Shown here in pieces: positions 24,155 through 36,008 of a DNA stretch of 64,000 nt. The stretch is from positions 806,001-870,000 of the forward strand of contig JAEBUN010000001.1 of the NCBI GenBank assembly GCA_023014365.1, written 5' to 3'. The notes below the pieces were generated by a model. It was not told the origin of the DNA, made no database searches, and was given only the letters and a program-made list of their open reading frames with translations. Within the stretch, counting starts at the first letter, position 1. Each line of letters starts with the position of its first letter. Source of the DNA: Lepiota brunneoincarnata (lineage: Eukaryota > Basidiomycota > Agaricomycetes > Agaricales > Agaricaceae). A program made the translations under genes and the position numbers.

Positions 24155-25305
24155 GGATGGGGGTGGATCGGTTGAATCCATCATACGCCAGGATGATTTT
24201 ATGCTCTTCGGGTCCGTGCGAGCGGTGATAGTTAGTACCGAGTTGGTACAAGGCTTGAAGCACAAATGCACGGCATGCACGAGCGAGAAGCCCATGACCA
24301 CATGATCTGAGCCGGGGCAATGTGGTGCGGGTATTAAGGGTCTTAAGGACATTAGTCGTGATGCTTTGTTCATACTTGTAGGTAAAGACAAATAGCGAGC
24401 ATTATATCACTCCCTTAGGAGAGAATATACACATTCAGGCTCAAGTTGAGCCATGAGCTGAGGTGCGAGGAGCTTCCAAGCCACAAATGATGCAAACAGG
24501 TTTATATATTGATCAACTTAGTCTCAAACAAACTTTACTATGAGGAACAGGGGGATCAGTAGCAGCGCAGGAGGAACGGTAGAGATACCTGATGGATTTG
24601 TAAACGGTGCCAGTGGGAGCAGGGAACAGGTTAGGGGGTGGTGGTTGAGCAGGAGGGCACCGAGAGGAGCGGGTTTACCATCAGAGAGTATCAGGAGCGT
24701 CGATGATCATACACAAGAGAGCGACAAGAGGAACGGTGGTCGCGCTAGCTGGTGGTTGTCGTGTTAGCAAGTAGAGGTTGCGTTGGCGGAAGGGTAGAGG
24801 TCTGGGGGAAGATAAGTCAAGGCTCGCAGGAATAGCGGCCGGTGGCTTATGTGTCTGGTCAATTATGGAATCCAATCTCATTCCATAATTGAAGGGGACG
24901 AAGCCACGTGGAAGGGCTGGTTAGTGGCACGCATATGGGAGAATAAATCAGCAGTTTGTCGCATCCAAACATCGGCTCGGGGCGCCTTGCTACCCAAATT
25001 CTATAGCAAGACGAGAGTTTGGAAAGGCGTCTACACACTTTCAAAATCTTCACATGCGTTTTACTCCTAAATTCGTAAGCGTGGCCACCATTAGATCCAG
25101 ATGCGACCTGTTGTCTTTGCAAACTTTGTCTGTCGTTCTGTCTGACAAAAATTCCCTTAATAGTTCTCGGAGTCTTATCAATATTCGTGGCATCACAAGG
25201 ACTGGCATTGTTTACATCCTTCGACTATACAGAATGTATGGCTCAGGCCAGGGAGCACTGTCTCGAAAACACGAGACTCAGTATTGAACACATTATATAC
25301 TATCT
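24155..25305. other. Gap between the two P450 genes
   Basis: No recognised gene. This is where the promoter of P450-1 (reading leftward) should lie, and the end of P450-2 closes the gap. The GA-rich part at 24540-24800 has open frames but no family resemblance. Confidence 0.45.
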
Positions 25306-27441
25306 CTATACCCTCCTCTTCCTCAGAGACACCCTCGCATCTCCGTTCGGCACAATGAAAAAACCAGTGAACCACGTGCTCTCTGGTCTTCCTTTCTCTT
25401 CATCGGTTAACTTGATATCATACTCCATCAAGAGTCGAGCCACAATAGCCTTGAGTTGTGTAACGGCAGAGAAACGTCCTGGGCTGTAAAGGATACAATG
25501 GATCGGTAAACTAGGACCACTCGCCGAAACAGGTAGTAAGTGGACAATACATACCACGCGTGTCGACCAAGTCCAAAAGTCATAAAATCGGTTGTGAGAG
25601 CGGTGAATTGATGCTTCAGGGGATCTTTTTCTACGAAGCGGAACCCATGGAATTCTTGAGGATCAGGGTAATAGTGCTAGAGGGGCCGATTGAGTCAGTA
25701 TTGTAATGTTTAAAAGTGGTCGTGAACATTCTTTGCTTGCCTCATCATGATTAATTGCTCTGCTTGTCACTACAAGATCGCACCCTTTTGGAACAAAAGT
25801 TCCGTCGGAAAAAATGAAGTCCTTGATGACTTTCCTGCCCATCAAAACTGAAGCAAGGGGCCATATGAGCTCAAAAATAACAGAGTATGTCTGCAATCTA
25901 CTACTCACCAGCGTCGCTGCCATGGAGCCTCTGCGATTCCTTGATAAAGCTATCCAATTTGCGCATTTTATCCATTGCGGTTTTGGTCCATCCCTCTTCC
26001 TCGATAGCGGCGGAGATTTCTTCTCTCAGGGGCTCGATATACGAAGTATATGTTGCAATATTGAACAGAACGTGAGTTAACAACTAAATCGAGGATATGA
26101 GCCCATCATTCCCGGAGTGGGAGGTCAAGAGAAGCAATTACAGCAGAAGTGGACGAGATAGCCGCAAGATTGAGTAGGATCATGCGAGTGGTAATATCAC
26201 GAAATGTTCGCTGATCCTCCGGAGCAGAGTTCAGCAACCAAGTAACCATGTTGTTCTGAAGCAGAACTTTAGTGAGCAATCGCTAAGTTTCCGCGCCTTT
26301 TTTCTCCAAATTCTCTTTGATGATAGGTCGCAAATATTCCTCGATCTCGTTTACCTTGGCCGGACTGTCGAACAAATAATGGCTAACGACCCTGTGACAG
26401 AACAATTTAGGCGTGTTTGCTTGTGGTTTTTAAATATGCGTACGGTTTGAGGAAATCCGGAAGCAGCACGAGTACGGATCGGGTCTTCATCACATGGTCA
26501 GCGAAACCTAGCATTATACTTGTGTACTTTGGATTCGAGCCTGGATGACAATATGAGTACCAGATCTCTCTCTTGTGCTTCCAGCCTTACTGAGCTTAGG
26601 ACCAACAAAGAGCCTCGCAGTGACTCTGGAAATTATGTGGAGAGCCGATGGAGAAGCCCGTAGATCGACCCAATCTGAGGAGGGAGGAAGGCGAGTGCAA
26701 GAATGGTTGTTGTCATCAATCTGGCCAGAGAAGACTTTGCCTAGGACACTCACCATTATCTGCTCCCGCCAAGAGCTCTCCGAGAGCCTTGTCCGTTTCG
26801 TCGAGGAGATCTGGGAAGCGTGTCCCAACATTCCGATTCATCGGCCCACGGACAGTGTTGAGATGGTATGTGTTGGATTGGAGCCCTGGACCCACGGTGT
26901 ACTCGAATTGACCAAACTAAGAGTGGGAGGAAGGAGATTGGGATTGGTGAGTTGGCGATTCAGGTTTTAATTGGCTATGACGGTTGTCACCTCTTCCATT
27001 GCTACAGGGAATGATATTTGGTCATCGCCTGCATTTCGAATATCTTTCAGGTGCTCATGTCCGTTGACGAGCACCAACCAATCAAGAAATCGCGAGATCT
27101 TGAAAATGCCGTGCTGGAGATCCATAGGTTACAGCCGTTCCAGTAGAATAGAAGATATTCTGGGAATTTTACCTTCTTGTAGCCTTCGTCTATTATCTGA
27201 TATCCACGCGTCAAGGTGGCTAAAGAGCCTAACCAAGACGTTAGGATTCCGGAAGGACCTACAGTCGGTATCTTATCTAGCTGTTGATTGTGGTCAATAC
27301 ACTCAATTAGTGGGAGCAGGATGGTTGGCGTACGCCCGAGGTTTTTCTTCGCACATAGGCGACGACATAGAAGGTAGAAATAATTCCAACCGCGAGGGTT
27401 GTAAAGTGAAAATTGTCCAGCAGAAGGCCAACGACGTTCAT
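25306..27441 (-). CDS. Cytochrome P450 monooxygenase, copy 2
   Basis: Tandem paralogue of the P450 at 21582-24154, apparently more complete. The first exon on the minus strand encodes MNVVGLLLDNFHFTTLAVGI, a membrane anchor, and is spliced through an intron with branch-like CTAAT to LDKIPTVGPSGILTSWLGSL. Further on are the I-helix region MILLNLAAISSTSAV (near 26170), K-helix FIKESQRLHGSDAGE (near 25920), FSDGTFVPKGCDLVV, SRAINHDE, YYPDPQEFHGFRF and the heme loop FGLGRHACPGRFSA, whose cysteine codon is split by an intron. The intron before YYPDPQ (25677-25740) begins GCAAGC on the coding strand, a GC-AG intron. It ends RVSLRKRRV at 25306. Function beyond monooxygenase is unknown. It likely arose with copy 1 by tandem duplication. 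Confidence 0.88.
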
Positions 27442-28758
27442 GAGGGCAGAGCAAATTAGTTACATTAGAACGCCTTTCGTCGCAGGGCTTAAATACCATT
27501 CTTGTGGCTAAGCATAATCGTGAATGGTCGCGATTAGTACGGGAGTTAATTTGTGATTGATCGGAGCTATATTGCGGAGCATGTTGCATCGAATCATACG
27601 CTCAAGCTCCAAGTATGAAGCCCAGAATGAGCGCAACGGGGATATATCTCGTTCTCCCGCCATCGCAATGTCATGATGGTATTCTGGAAATTGCACAACT
27701 AGTTCAGAGAGAAAAATTTACCGAGTAACCATTTCACGACACGAACTTAACCGGTCTCTGGTGGTATTTGGGTGCGTGTGCGAAATTCAAACTGTAGCTA
27801 GTTTTAGCCCGGTACTTTTGTCGCACCTGGTGCGTGTGGAATAAGAATGACTCACGACAGATAAGATGGAAATGAGTCAAGGGTGTGGAGGAGATAGAGG
27901 TGGTATGTATATGGTTCAACGAGGGCGGTCATGTCGGTTCTTGGGTGGATTGAGCAGAGGTGTATCAATCAGCGATAGGAACATATAACGCCGTAGAGAA
28001 CTATCAGGATCTATGGCAGAGGAGCCGTCGCGTGCGCTTGAAGAAACTATGTACTTGTGACGCCCATCCCTGCTTGAGGGGTAGTAAACCTTGGCCTCTG
28101 GACCGTATGCACCAAGCGAGGCCCATCCAGGATCCTAATGCATACCAAGTCCAACTATGACAAGTTTGTTAATATGTAGCAAAGTATAGAACTCACTCAT
28201 ACCCGCGGCACAAAGCCAGGAAAAAAATTGCATCTACCTCTGCAGTAACCATTCCCGGTTAATACAGATCTATGGGACCCACGATAGTAACTACACCACT
28301 CCCGCATCCCAGATTGCTCAATCAGGGAAGAGAATAGGGTGAGCGCCTCAATGAAGGATAGAATAAGATGGTAGGAATGAGAGTCATGACGAGGTGGGGA
28401 GAAGTGACATAAAAATTTGGATCCTTGAGAGAAGAGGAGGTGTAGATGATAATACCGGGAAAGCACCAGGGCCGATGTGCGCCTTTGCAGCAACGCAGTA
28501 GTGAGTGTCGGGAAACGCGCGGCGGAGGCATCCAAGGCCGCACGTGATGGTTCTGTCTGGACATTTTAATCCTCGTCTTTGTCCTTGCACGCTGGGAGAC
28601 TGGGAAAGCGTGAGGGTCCTTAGCTAATCCACCCTCTTCTGTCCTGTTCATTCAAGGCTAGGAATCGCAGAGTAAGCGCCTATATCCCAAGGCCTTGCGC
28701 TGTTCGGCAATTCTGAACCCTCCATACGTTGCTGCCTCCACCTTATCTCGCAACCACC
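27442..28758. other. Region with decayed fragments
   Basis: Between P450-2 and the Crinkler relic I see no intact gene. A minus-strand frame at 27508-27696 (FPEYHHDIAMAG, MLRNIAPINHKL) looks protein-like but I do not recognise it. A PEX30-like relic lies at 27840-28020 (listed). The stretch 28200-28650 has minus-strand frames of unknown nature, among them TITCGLGCLRRAFPDTHYC. Confidence 0.4.
27840..28020 (-). pseudogene. Relic of the PEX30-like gene (second)
   Basis: The plus-strand text, including GGAGATAGAGGTGGTATGTA and the following bases to about 28010, parallels 31040-31150 in the PEX30-like gene. That segment spans the exon start MTTLATPYTYH and its upstream intron. Only this part is recognisable and no frame is kept. 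It is a second, independent partial copy of the gene 2 kb downstream. Confidence 0.5.
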
Positions 28759-30033
28759 ATGTCTGAAATAATCTCTTTAAACTGCATGGTTTCGGAGACG
28801 GCATCGACCGTATCTTCTCCATAGAAATCGAAGCCTCAAAGAAATTCAGCAAACTCAAGGAAGCCATCAAGGACAAGGAAAGCGCATTTCACGACTTGGT
28901 TCCTCGCGACCTGTAACTCTTCAAGGTTGCTATTCCTGTATATGGCCCCTTCAGTTATAAGATAGAGCAGTGGAATCGCTTAAATCAACGACCATTGTTG
29001 CCAGTCAAAAGAGTGTGTTCGCCCTTTCCGCATGTGAAGGACGAGGAGCTCCATATTATTGTCAAAGTCCCAACTGCCGGCGAGTCCCTTCACGGACCCC
29101 TAATGATAACGCCCAACTTACGATTCTTCTCATAGCCACCCTCCTCTGCCTTGTTGGTTGCGTACTAGGGAATGACGAACAGGATGTCTTCGAAGTCGAA
29201 ATTCGCTGGGGAAAATCTGTATTGACCCTCAAGGATGCTATCAAGGAGAAGAAGAAGCCTCAGCTCGGCCGCGTTCCCGCTGGCTCTCTCATTCTCTGGC
29301 AGATTTACAATCCCATCGATGACCACCTCAAAGGAACCGCCGAGTTGAATGAAGAAGATGGCGCTACCCAACTTATCAACCCCACTGAAGCCTTATCGCA
29401 CTACTGGAAAGAACTTCCCAGGTATATCTACTCTTCGGATCCCGAACTTGGAACTCGACCCCTACCCGTTTATCCGAGAATACAACTCAACCAAGTTCAC
29501 ATACGTGTCACACCTCGCTCACAAATACCCAAACAATGCATGGTACAAGGGCAGAGCTCAACAACTCCACCCATCTTGTGGTCGTGAAATTCGTGTTGTT
29601 GGAATACAATATAAAGGCTCACCGTCTTCCGGCTCAACACCAATTGGCGCACATCTGCACTATGTTGACATGGAGGAGCCCGAAGCGCAAACGTACGATG
29701 GGCGATACACTGCTCGTGATGGATTTCATCGATGGGAGCCAGAGGGCTCGGGTGTTCCCACTGAATCCCAGTTCGCCAAGGTCGAGAGAGCGATCAGATT
29801 GTTACATTTATAGGATCCTCGTGTTTGGAGAGCTTCAACCATCCCAATATCCTGATCCGAGGCGAGACAGTCATGCTCACTGACTCCAGTTGGTGTGGCA
29901 TAGCGGGTAGGACACGCTATCCTACAAGCCTCACTCGTGACGTTGAATTTAGGCTAGGGCGGAGGGTGTGAGATGGGGCTTCTATTATGAGAAAGGAGCA
30001 TGACGAATTATGTGATTGGATCAGCTGAAGCAC
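28759..30033 (+). pseudogene. Decayed Crinkler-type effector with kinase domain
   Basis: Starts MSEIISLNCMV and reads on, after a one-base slip, as GDGIDRIFSIEIEASKKFSK and LKEAIKDKESAFHDLVP, the ubiquitin-like Crinkler header. A stop (TAA) interrupts it near 28915. A second header follows at 29150-29420 (NDEQDVFEVEIRWGKSVLT, LKDAIKEKKKP, VPAGSLILWQIYNP). It is joined almost directly to a kinase remnant: KFTYVSHLAHKYPN, LVVVKFV, LLVMDFIDG, FGELQPSN and a DSSWCG-like metal loop. Compared with the intact paralogue at 36009-37921, the nuclease-like middle is missing, the catalytic Asp of the GDLRxxN loop is Glu, and at least five frame breaks occur. Non-functional as a kinase, probably a dead gene. 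Confidence 0.75.
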
Positions 30034-30166
30034 CTATGGTGTTTGAGGGACAATTCAGTTTTTCTAGGCATTTGTTGTTATTCCTGATGAAATGGTTACT
30101 TGATATTGCGGAATATCGTGACATTCTAATAAGTAAAAAAGGGGAATCTAAGCAATGTATTACTCC

Positions 30167-31869
30167 CTAGCTGTCCACAGCGGCTCTCCTCGCATCATAC
30201 CACACCCTCCTCACCCACCTCCTCCTTCGGGTCACGCTTCCACTCCCAGCAGTATACGGCCCAGGCCGTGGTCCCAGCCACATATCATTCGTATACACCC
30301 ACCCATCTTCATCCCCTCCACTCTCGGTCCATCCAGCTTTGAGATCCTTCCTCCAATCCTCCGTCTCGACAAACGACCACCCGGGACCAAGCGAAAATGT
30401 TAAATTACTGCTATAACAGGGTCCATGAATCAGCCGCCATCATACGATCGACCGATGGAAAACGAGGCGAGCCAAGGGATAAATCACGAACCTGATCTCA
30501 TCCTCCGGTCCAATACCCGTCCACCCATCCATCCCCCTAGTCCAAGCACTCCTTTCCTCGAGTTTAAGATTCTGCTTACTCCATCCCTGTCCGTTTGATT
30601 CCGTTACTGGCACCGACCCCTCGTATCTCTCATTTTCAAACAGCTCGACCTCGCGCATCTCGGCGCTCCAACAATCATCCGTCAGTCGGTCATTGTCGAT
30701 GATCCGTTCAAGGGTGGTTTGGATTGGCAGGTCGAGGAATTTGACTGCGTTGGGGCTGACTCGTTGTATGAAACTTTGGTAGCGCTTGGTTAGGATGGGG
30801 AGGTGTTCGCGGGTGTAGATGAGGATGTGGGGTGCGAGAGCGCGAATGGTGGGGTGGGTTGCGATGAAGGGTGCTAGACCGATAAAGAGGGCGACTTCGC
30901 GGATGGGGAAGGAGGGGAGGTTGATGATGAAGAGAATGGGAAAGAATGTGATGACTAGGAGGGTAAGAATGTGTGGGGTATAGGGAGAGCGCGTTGTGGG
31001 TGAGGCGTACGGGGAGATGTTGGTTGTTGAAGAGGTGAGGTGTGCGGGGGATAGGCAGAGGTGGTAAGTGTATGGTGTGGCGAGGGTGGTCATATCAGCG
31101 CTGGAGTGGGGTGAGTAGAGGTATATGATGTGGCGATAGAAACATACACAAAGCCCATAAGATTTTGGATGCCCTGTAGGTTAGCCTGCCACACAACCGT
31201 GCCCTCGACCGGTTGGGCTGGAGTAGGTGGGGGGCTCGCTGTCGTTGAGTCCGTTGCATTTGAAGCATAAGGATAAGAAGAGAGGATTATTGCAATTAGA
31301 GCAGCATGGGGTATGAGGAGAATCATCCTTGGGAAATAGCCTGCACACGGTCAGGATGATGCTAGTCTTCAGGGTCAAAATTTGAACATACAAAGAAACG
31401 CGTAGAGCGCCATCCATGCGGTCGTTCGTTTCCACCCGCGTTTCCAGAGAACGATCTCCTCTACTCTATCCTGGAGCCAAAATACGGGCCCAACTCTTGC
31501 GACGAAGCGCCTGAAGTTGTTGGACATGATAGGGAGTGAGAGGGGATCTCGAGATGACAAAAGGGTAACCTTCTCCGGCTCGATCTTTTTGCGTGGGCTT
31601 GTTGGCGATGAAGGTGCAGCGCCCGGAATAGGTGTCGGTAGAGAACCTATCAACATCTGGGGCAGAAGCGCCATCGTCTGGGATGCCAACGAACCAGAAG
31701 GCGCAGTTGAGTTGGATCTGGGACGAGGGTCCGGTGGCGGTGATGGGTTGGGTAGCGAGGTCGGTATTTTTTGTGCTGGCTGGATATCTGAGCCATTGCT
31801 TGTGGATGCTGAGCGTAGTCTTGTTGCTGCTGGGGGAATGTCTATGTAGTCGAGAGTAGCCATGGTCAT
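30167..31869 (-). CDS. Peroxisomal membrane protein, PEX30/Pex23 family (dysferlin domain)
   Basis: Integral ER/peroxisome membrane protein that shapes ER subdomains and controls peroxisome number. Starting at 31869 (MTMATLDYIDIPPAATR), a Ser/Pro-rich N-terminus leads to the family block NNFRRFVARVGPVFWLQDR, TTAWMALYAFLC and, across an intron, YFPRMILLIPHAALIAIIL. A further intron near 31094-31140 leads to MTTLATPYTYHLCLSP. Two hydrophobic helices follow near 30900-30960 (ILTLLVITFFPILFIINLP). The C-terminal dysferlin domain shows ELFENERYEGS, KLEERSAWTRGMDGW, GPGWSFVETEDWRKDL, DEDGWVYTND and VTRRRRWVRRVWYD. Stop at 30167-30169. All exons keep frame. Two decayed partial copies lie at 19.4 and 27.9 kb. 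Which of PEX28-32 it corresponds to cannot be told. Confidence 0.9.
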
Positions 31870-32284
31870 CGTACGAGCGCTAGTTATACACGTGATTACT
31901 GATTGAATATATTGGAAAAGTGTACCAACGCTCACCGACATCTTGATAGAACGTACTGCGCCGAATCTACAATCATGTTGGGATCACCGTACTACACTCT
32001 AGCCTCCTACAAATTCCTAGAAGCGTTCAGAGTTCAATATGTTCGAACCAAGAACACCCACTCCCCCCTTTCCGACTCCCTACAATGTCCTCATTTATAC
32101 TCCGTGGGCAATACAAACAGGACAGGATTACAATTATCCTGCTGGTTAGTTTAAAAACTCTTTTCCTTGGAGACGATGGTCACCTGGTTGCTACTTCAAG
32201 CGCTCGTGCTTATATTAAATCTATCACCCCACACGAGGGATTTTGTCTTCACTCACTTCCACCGCCGGACGGTCTGACTTGAGG
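31870..32284. promoter_or_regulatory. Divergent promoter region, PEX30-like and membrane copy B
   Basis: This 415-bp gap separates two genes reading away from each other. TATTAAA at 32213-32219 stands about 66 bp before the ATG of membrane-protein copy B and is conserved in position in the other array copies. No separate gene is seen. Confidence 0.45.
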
Positions 32285-33000
32285 ATGGTAGTCGATTGTC
32301 ATCTTGGAGGATCTCCCCTCATCCTCAACAAAGAAATCAGTTGGTTCATCGGTCTGATTCTTTCGGGCATGTGTTATGGCGCACTTCTCGCGCTCGGGAT
32401 CACTTTTCTGGGACTACTGAACTCTCCACCATCCCAAGGCACTCATAAACAGCGTCGCCTGTTTCAGGGACACATTGCCGCTCTGCTTTTGTTCAATACT
32501 TTTATACAAGCCAGGGATATCACAAGAACAACAATCGCCATATTCAAAACGGACCCGAAGTCTCTCACCCATTTCCATCTCGTTCCCTCCAACATCATAA
32601 TTGTACTCATCGCACTCTTGACCGATGGACTCCTGGTAAGTGATGATCACCTACATATTACGACTCATGATTTGTGAATGTAGGTTTGGCGGTGCTACAT
32701 GGTTCAGAGGGCTCTTGTAACTACTCGTCCCGCACGCTTGCACCATCTCTTCTGGGTCTTCCTGTCATGCTTGCTAGCCACCTCAGTAGGTTAGTTCCCC
32801 GCTTCCATGTCAATCCAACTACCATCGCTATTCCTCACTACCAGCTGCCACAGGGACAGCCTCAATCATACTTGGAGATCCCAACTTACCCTTGGTGGAA
32901 AGGCAGGACCCTATCCAAGCTTTGTTGGCTACCGTAGCAGCATCAACCAATATCGTGCTTAACATATTTGCAACAGCCTATTTGCACCATGTCTGCCGGA
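32285..33000 (+). pseudogene. Seven-helix membrane protein, copy B (chimeric, truncated)
   Basis: Begins MVVDCHLGGSPLILNKEISW and matches the intact copies through exon 1 (CYGALLALGITFLGLL, LTDGLL), exon 2 (VWRCYMVQRALVTTRPARL) and the first part of exon 3 (LGDPNLPLVERQDPIQALL, NIVLNIFAT). At about 32985 it jumps at CCTATTTGCACC into sequence that belongs to decayed family members elsewhere in the array (for example 39805 onward). The helices encoded by the rest of exon 3 and exon 4 are lost. This looks like unequal recombination between a good and a decayed copy. Confidence 0.75.
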
Positions 33001-33480
33001 ACTGTTCCCTATTCTTCCTAGTCTCAGTCGGCCAGTGCCTTGATCTACATAATATCAATCCACTGCCCCCCATAGCCACTTCTGTAGCTACAGGGATTGC
33101 CCCCCACCCCACCCGGGGCTCCAAGCGCCTTTATCAGATGAGCCAGATCACGTCCGAACCTGCTTAGCTAGCGAAAACGCAGTCTTCAAAGTCCTCCTCA
33201 ATATCCTTACGACTCTCAATACCATAATTTGGTTGCTTGTATGTAGATACATACACCAGCACCCAGTGGTCTCACCCTTCGGAGCTACAAACATCCCCGC
33301 TATCCAAAACTAATCACAAACTTATTCTGATCGTTGCGGGTTGTCTTTCCGATGGCACAGGGCCTCTGGACGGCATTTCTAGTCATTTCTAGTCGAGGGT
33401 CGTCGTATGAGCGCTAGTCCTACATAGTGATTACTGATTGAATATGCTCATCTTGATGAAATTTATCGCGCCCAGTCTAT
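32985..33480 (+). pseudogene. Decayed membrane-protein copy joined to copy B
   Basis: Sequence similar to 39805-40080 and 43940-44250: the order CACCATGTCTGC, AGCCAGTGCCTTGATCTA, GGGATTGCCCCC, TTTATCAGAT recurs in all three. It is a remnant of the 3' half of the membrane gene with multiple stops. Nothing else was found up to copy C's promoter. Confidence 0.6.
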
Positions 33481-33804
33481 AATTAGTTCAATCATGATTG
33501 GATCTATACTGGTCGCCCTAGCCGCCTACAAATTCCTGAGTTTACCCTCCGTTTGATAAAACACCTACCTTTCTGACTCCTTACAACATCTTCCTATCTA
33601 CACACCTCAGGACATCTGCGCCGGGTGAAGCTACAAGTGGACGGGATCGGTGTTATGGTGGATAGTTCCGAGAATCTTTGTCCCTGGAAACGATAAAGTT
33701 AGCTGGTTGCTACTTCCAGCGCCCGTGCTCGTATTAAAACGTTTTATTCCACACAGCTACTTTCGCCCTCACCCATTTCTACCGCCGGACGGTCTGGTTT
33801 GAGG

Positions 33805-34863
33805 ATGACGACCGACTATCAACTTCAAGGATCTCCCCTCACCCTCAGACAAATGGAGATCAGTTGGTCCATTGGTTTGATTCTTTCGGGCATGTGTTAT
33901 GGCGCACTCGTTGCGCTTGGGACTGCTTGTCTGGGACTACTGAACTCTCCACCATCCCAATGCACTCATAAACAATACCGTCTGCTTCAGGGACATATTG
34001 CCTGCTCTGCTTTTGTTCAATACTGTTCTGCAAGTCAGGGATATCACAAGAACAACAATCGCCATATTCAAAACGGACCCAAAGTCCCTCACCCATTTCC
34101 ATCTCGTCCGTTCCAATATCCTAATCGTCCTCATCGAAATATTGACCGACGGACTCCTGGTAAGTGATGATGACCACCTACATATTACGATTTACGATTT
34201 GTGGATGTAGGTTTGGCGGTGCTACATGGTCCAGAGGGCTCTTGTAAATACTCGTCCCGCCGACTTGCATCATCTCTGTTGGGTCTTCCCGTTATGCCTT
34301 GCTAGTCACTTCAGCAGGTTGGTCCTCCCCTTTCCATGTCAGTACGACTATCATCGTTATTCATCACTGCCGGCAGCCACAGGGACCACCTCGATCAGTA
34401 CTTGGAAACCCCAACTTACCCCTGGTAGAAAAGCAGGACCCCACCCAAGCTTTGTTGGCTGCCGTAGCAGCCTTGGCCAATATCGTGCTTAACATCTTTG
34501 CAACTCTCAACATCATAATCCACTTACTTCTCCACCGGCGCTCAATGATTGCATCATTCGGAGGTTTTCCTTCACTATCAAAAGTTCAGCTCCCAATCGT
34601 GGGAATCCTTCTGGAATCTGCTGCGATCAATATACCCATCACCATTCTTGCCGTTGCAATCTCTTTACCCTTTAATGGCGGTCCCTGGGCGCCGGTTATG
34701 GGAGCCGTTGTTCCTGCTCAGGTCGGTACCTATCTTTGAAATTTAGTCGTCCTGTGTATTCAGCCCTGATTGATAGTCAATTGGCTCTATATCCGTCATT
34801 TATCAAGTTGCGAGGGGAAAAGCTGTTAGCGGGAAAGGGAAAGACGTCGAGAGTGGGAGCTAG
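33805..34863 (+). pseudogene. Seven-helix membrane protein, copy C (frameshifted)
   Basis: Full-length by alignment with the 296-residue intact copies, from MTTDYQLQGSPLTLRQMEIS to the last exon SIGSISVIYQVARGKAVSGK and stop TAG at 34861-34863. Introns sit at the same places (about 34159-34210, 34318-34376 and 34723-34776). Three single extra bases break the frame: GCCTGC near 34012, CCTTGC near 34294 and ATCAGTAC near 34400. Reading around them restores the family sequence with few substitutions. It is therefore either a young pseudogene or an intact gene with sequence errors. TATTAAA at 33732-33738 is conserved upstream. Confidence 0.65.
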
Positions 34864-36008
34864 CACAGGCTCTTCTATTTGTGGTAGACAGTATAACAGC
34901 GAGTGCCGAATCACTGATGAGTTTATTCAGGATGGCATCGACCGAATCAGATGCGACCACCTCCCACTGTATCCCCCCAACCATTCGGCCATCGCTCCGC
35001 ACAACATCGTCTAGCCGTGACCTACGATATCAATATAGCCAATCCCTGGAGACAAACTCATCAATGCCTATCAACAAACGGGGTGATTTTCGATTAATAA
35101 AGGTTTATTTGGCCTTAGAAATGATGAAATCTCCTGGAATGTTCGTGCCCGGGTCAAGCATATGCTGTGGGGCAGGCCATGCTCTATTCAGCACAGCCTC
35201 TATTTCACTCGAGCTCATTTCATCACAGGACATTGTAGTGCGAAGATGACAATTAGTTACCACATTGGATCTCCTCTCACCGAACACGAGATTGACTTAT
35301 GACTGTCAGCATTTGTTATGGTGCAATGGCCGGGCTTATAAGCCTTCCTCCATTTTGCAGGTCAGGCGATGTTGCATGGTTCAGGGGGCTGTTGACAATG
35401 ACCATTCAACCTGTTTGCATCGTGTCTGCCGAATTTTTTCTCCATTCCTTCTACTCATCCCAGTCGACGAGTGCCTTGATCCCACACCAATCCCCACCCC
35501 TCAATAACCACTTTGATGGTTATGGGGATTGCCTCTAATTCGGGACTCCAAGCCGCCTTTATCGGAAGAACCAGACCACGTCCAATATCATATACCATTT
35601 GCTTTGATACCGGTAATCAGTGGTCGCATTCTTCGGAGGTACATACATCCCCGCTATCTAAAATTCAGCTCTCAACGTAGGAAATCCTCCTGGGATCCAC
35701 TGAGATCAATGTATTTGTAACTACAATCTTATTCCGATTGTTGCAAGTTGTCTCGTCGGTGGTATGGGCCTCTGGGCGATAATTCGCGAGATCCTTATCC
35801 CGGCTGAAACCAGTCACTTTATCGGGTTATGAAGGGGACAGGTATTAGCGGTGAAATGCGGCGACAAGTTTAGCGCTGCTCTCCTAATCATGTAGCAACT
35901 ATCGTATATTATACTTACACAAGCCCGGAGAGGGGAGGAGGGGAAAACAGATTTCTATCTGCTGGCCATGCTGACAAATCAGTTGCGCTCGCTCTTTTCC
36001 ACCACCAC
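34864..36008. pseudogene. 3' flank and decayed membrane-protein relic before the Crinkler gene
   Basis: The first 350 bp are the 3' flank shared by copies C, D and E (GATTCAGGATGGCAT-type sequence, then GGGGTGATTTTCGATTAATA). From about 35240 to 35850 is a decayed family member in which fragments such as GSPLTEHEID and SGDVAWFRGLL can still be read. Comparable relics follow copies D and E. The last 150 bp directly precede the Crinkler-kinase start and also recur near 46700-46780. Confidence 0.55.

Noticed and set aside
24011..24391. 126-codon minus-strand frame overlapping the P450-1 N-terminus
   Set aside because: Mostly a shadow frame. Only its MNHFTHPPHPFHP part was used as a tentative P450 start.
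9192..27441. Idea of a single secondary-metabolite cluster (NRPS-like plus two P450s)
   Set aside because: The genes are separated by SHO1, membrane and relic sequences over 10 kb, with no transporter or regulator between. Proximity is better explained by chance and local duplication.
28197..28651. Overlapping minus-strand frames with a Cys-rich segment
   Set aside because: Looks like decayed coding sequence but no family could be named. Not called as a gene.
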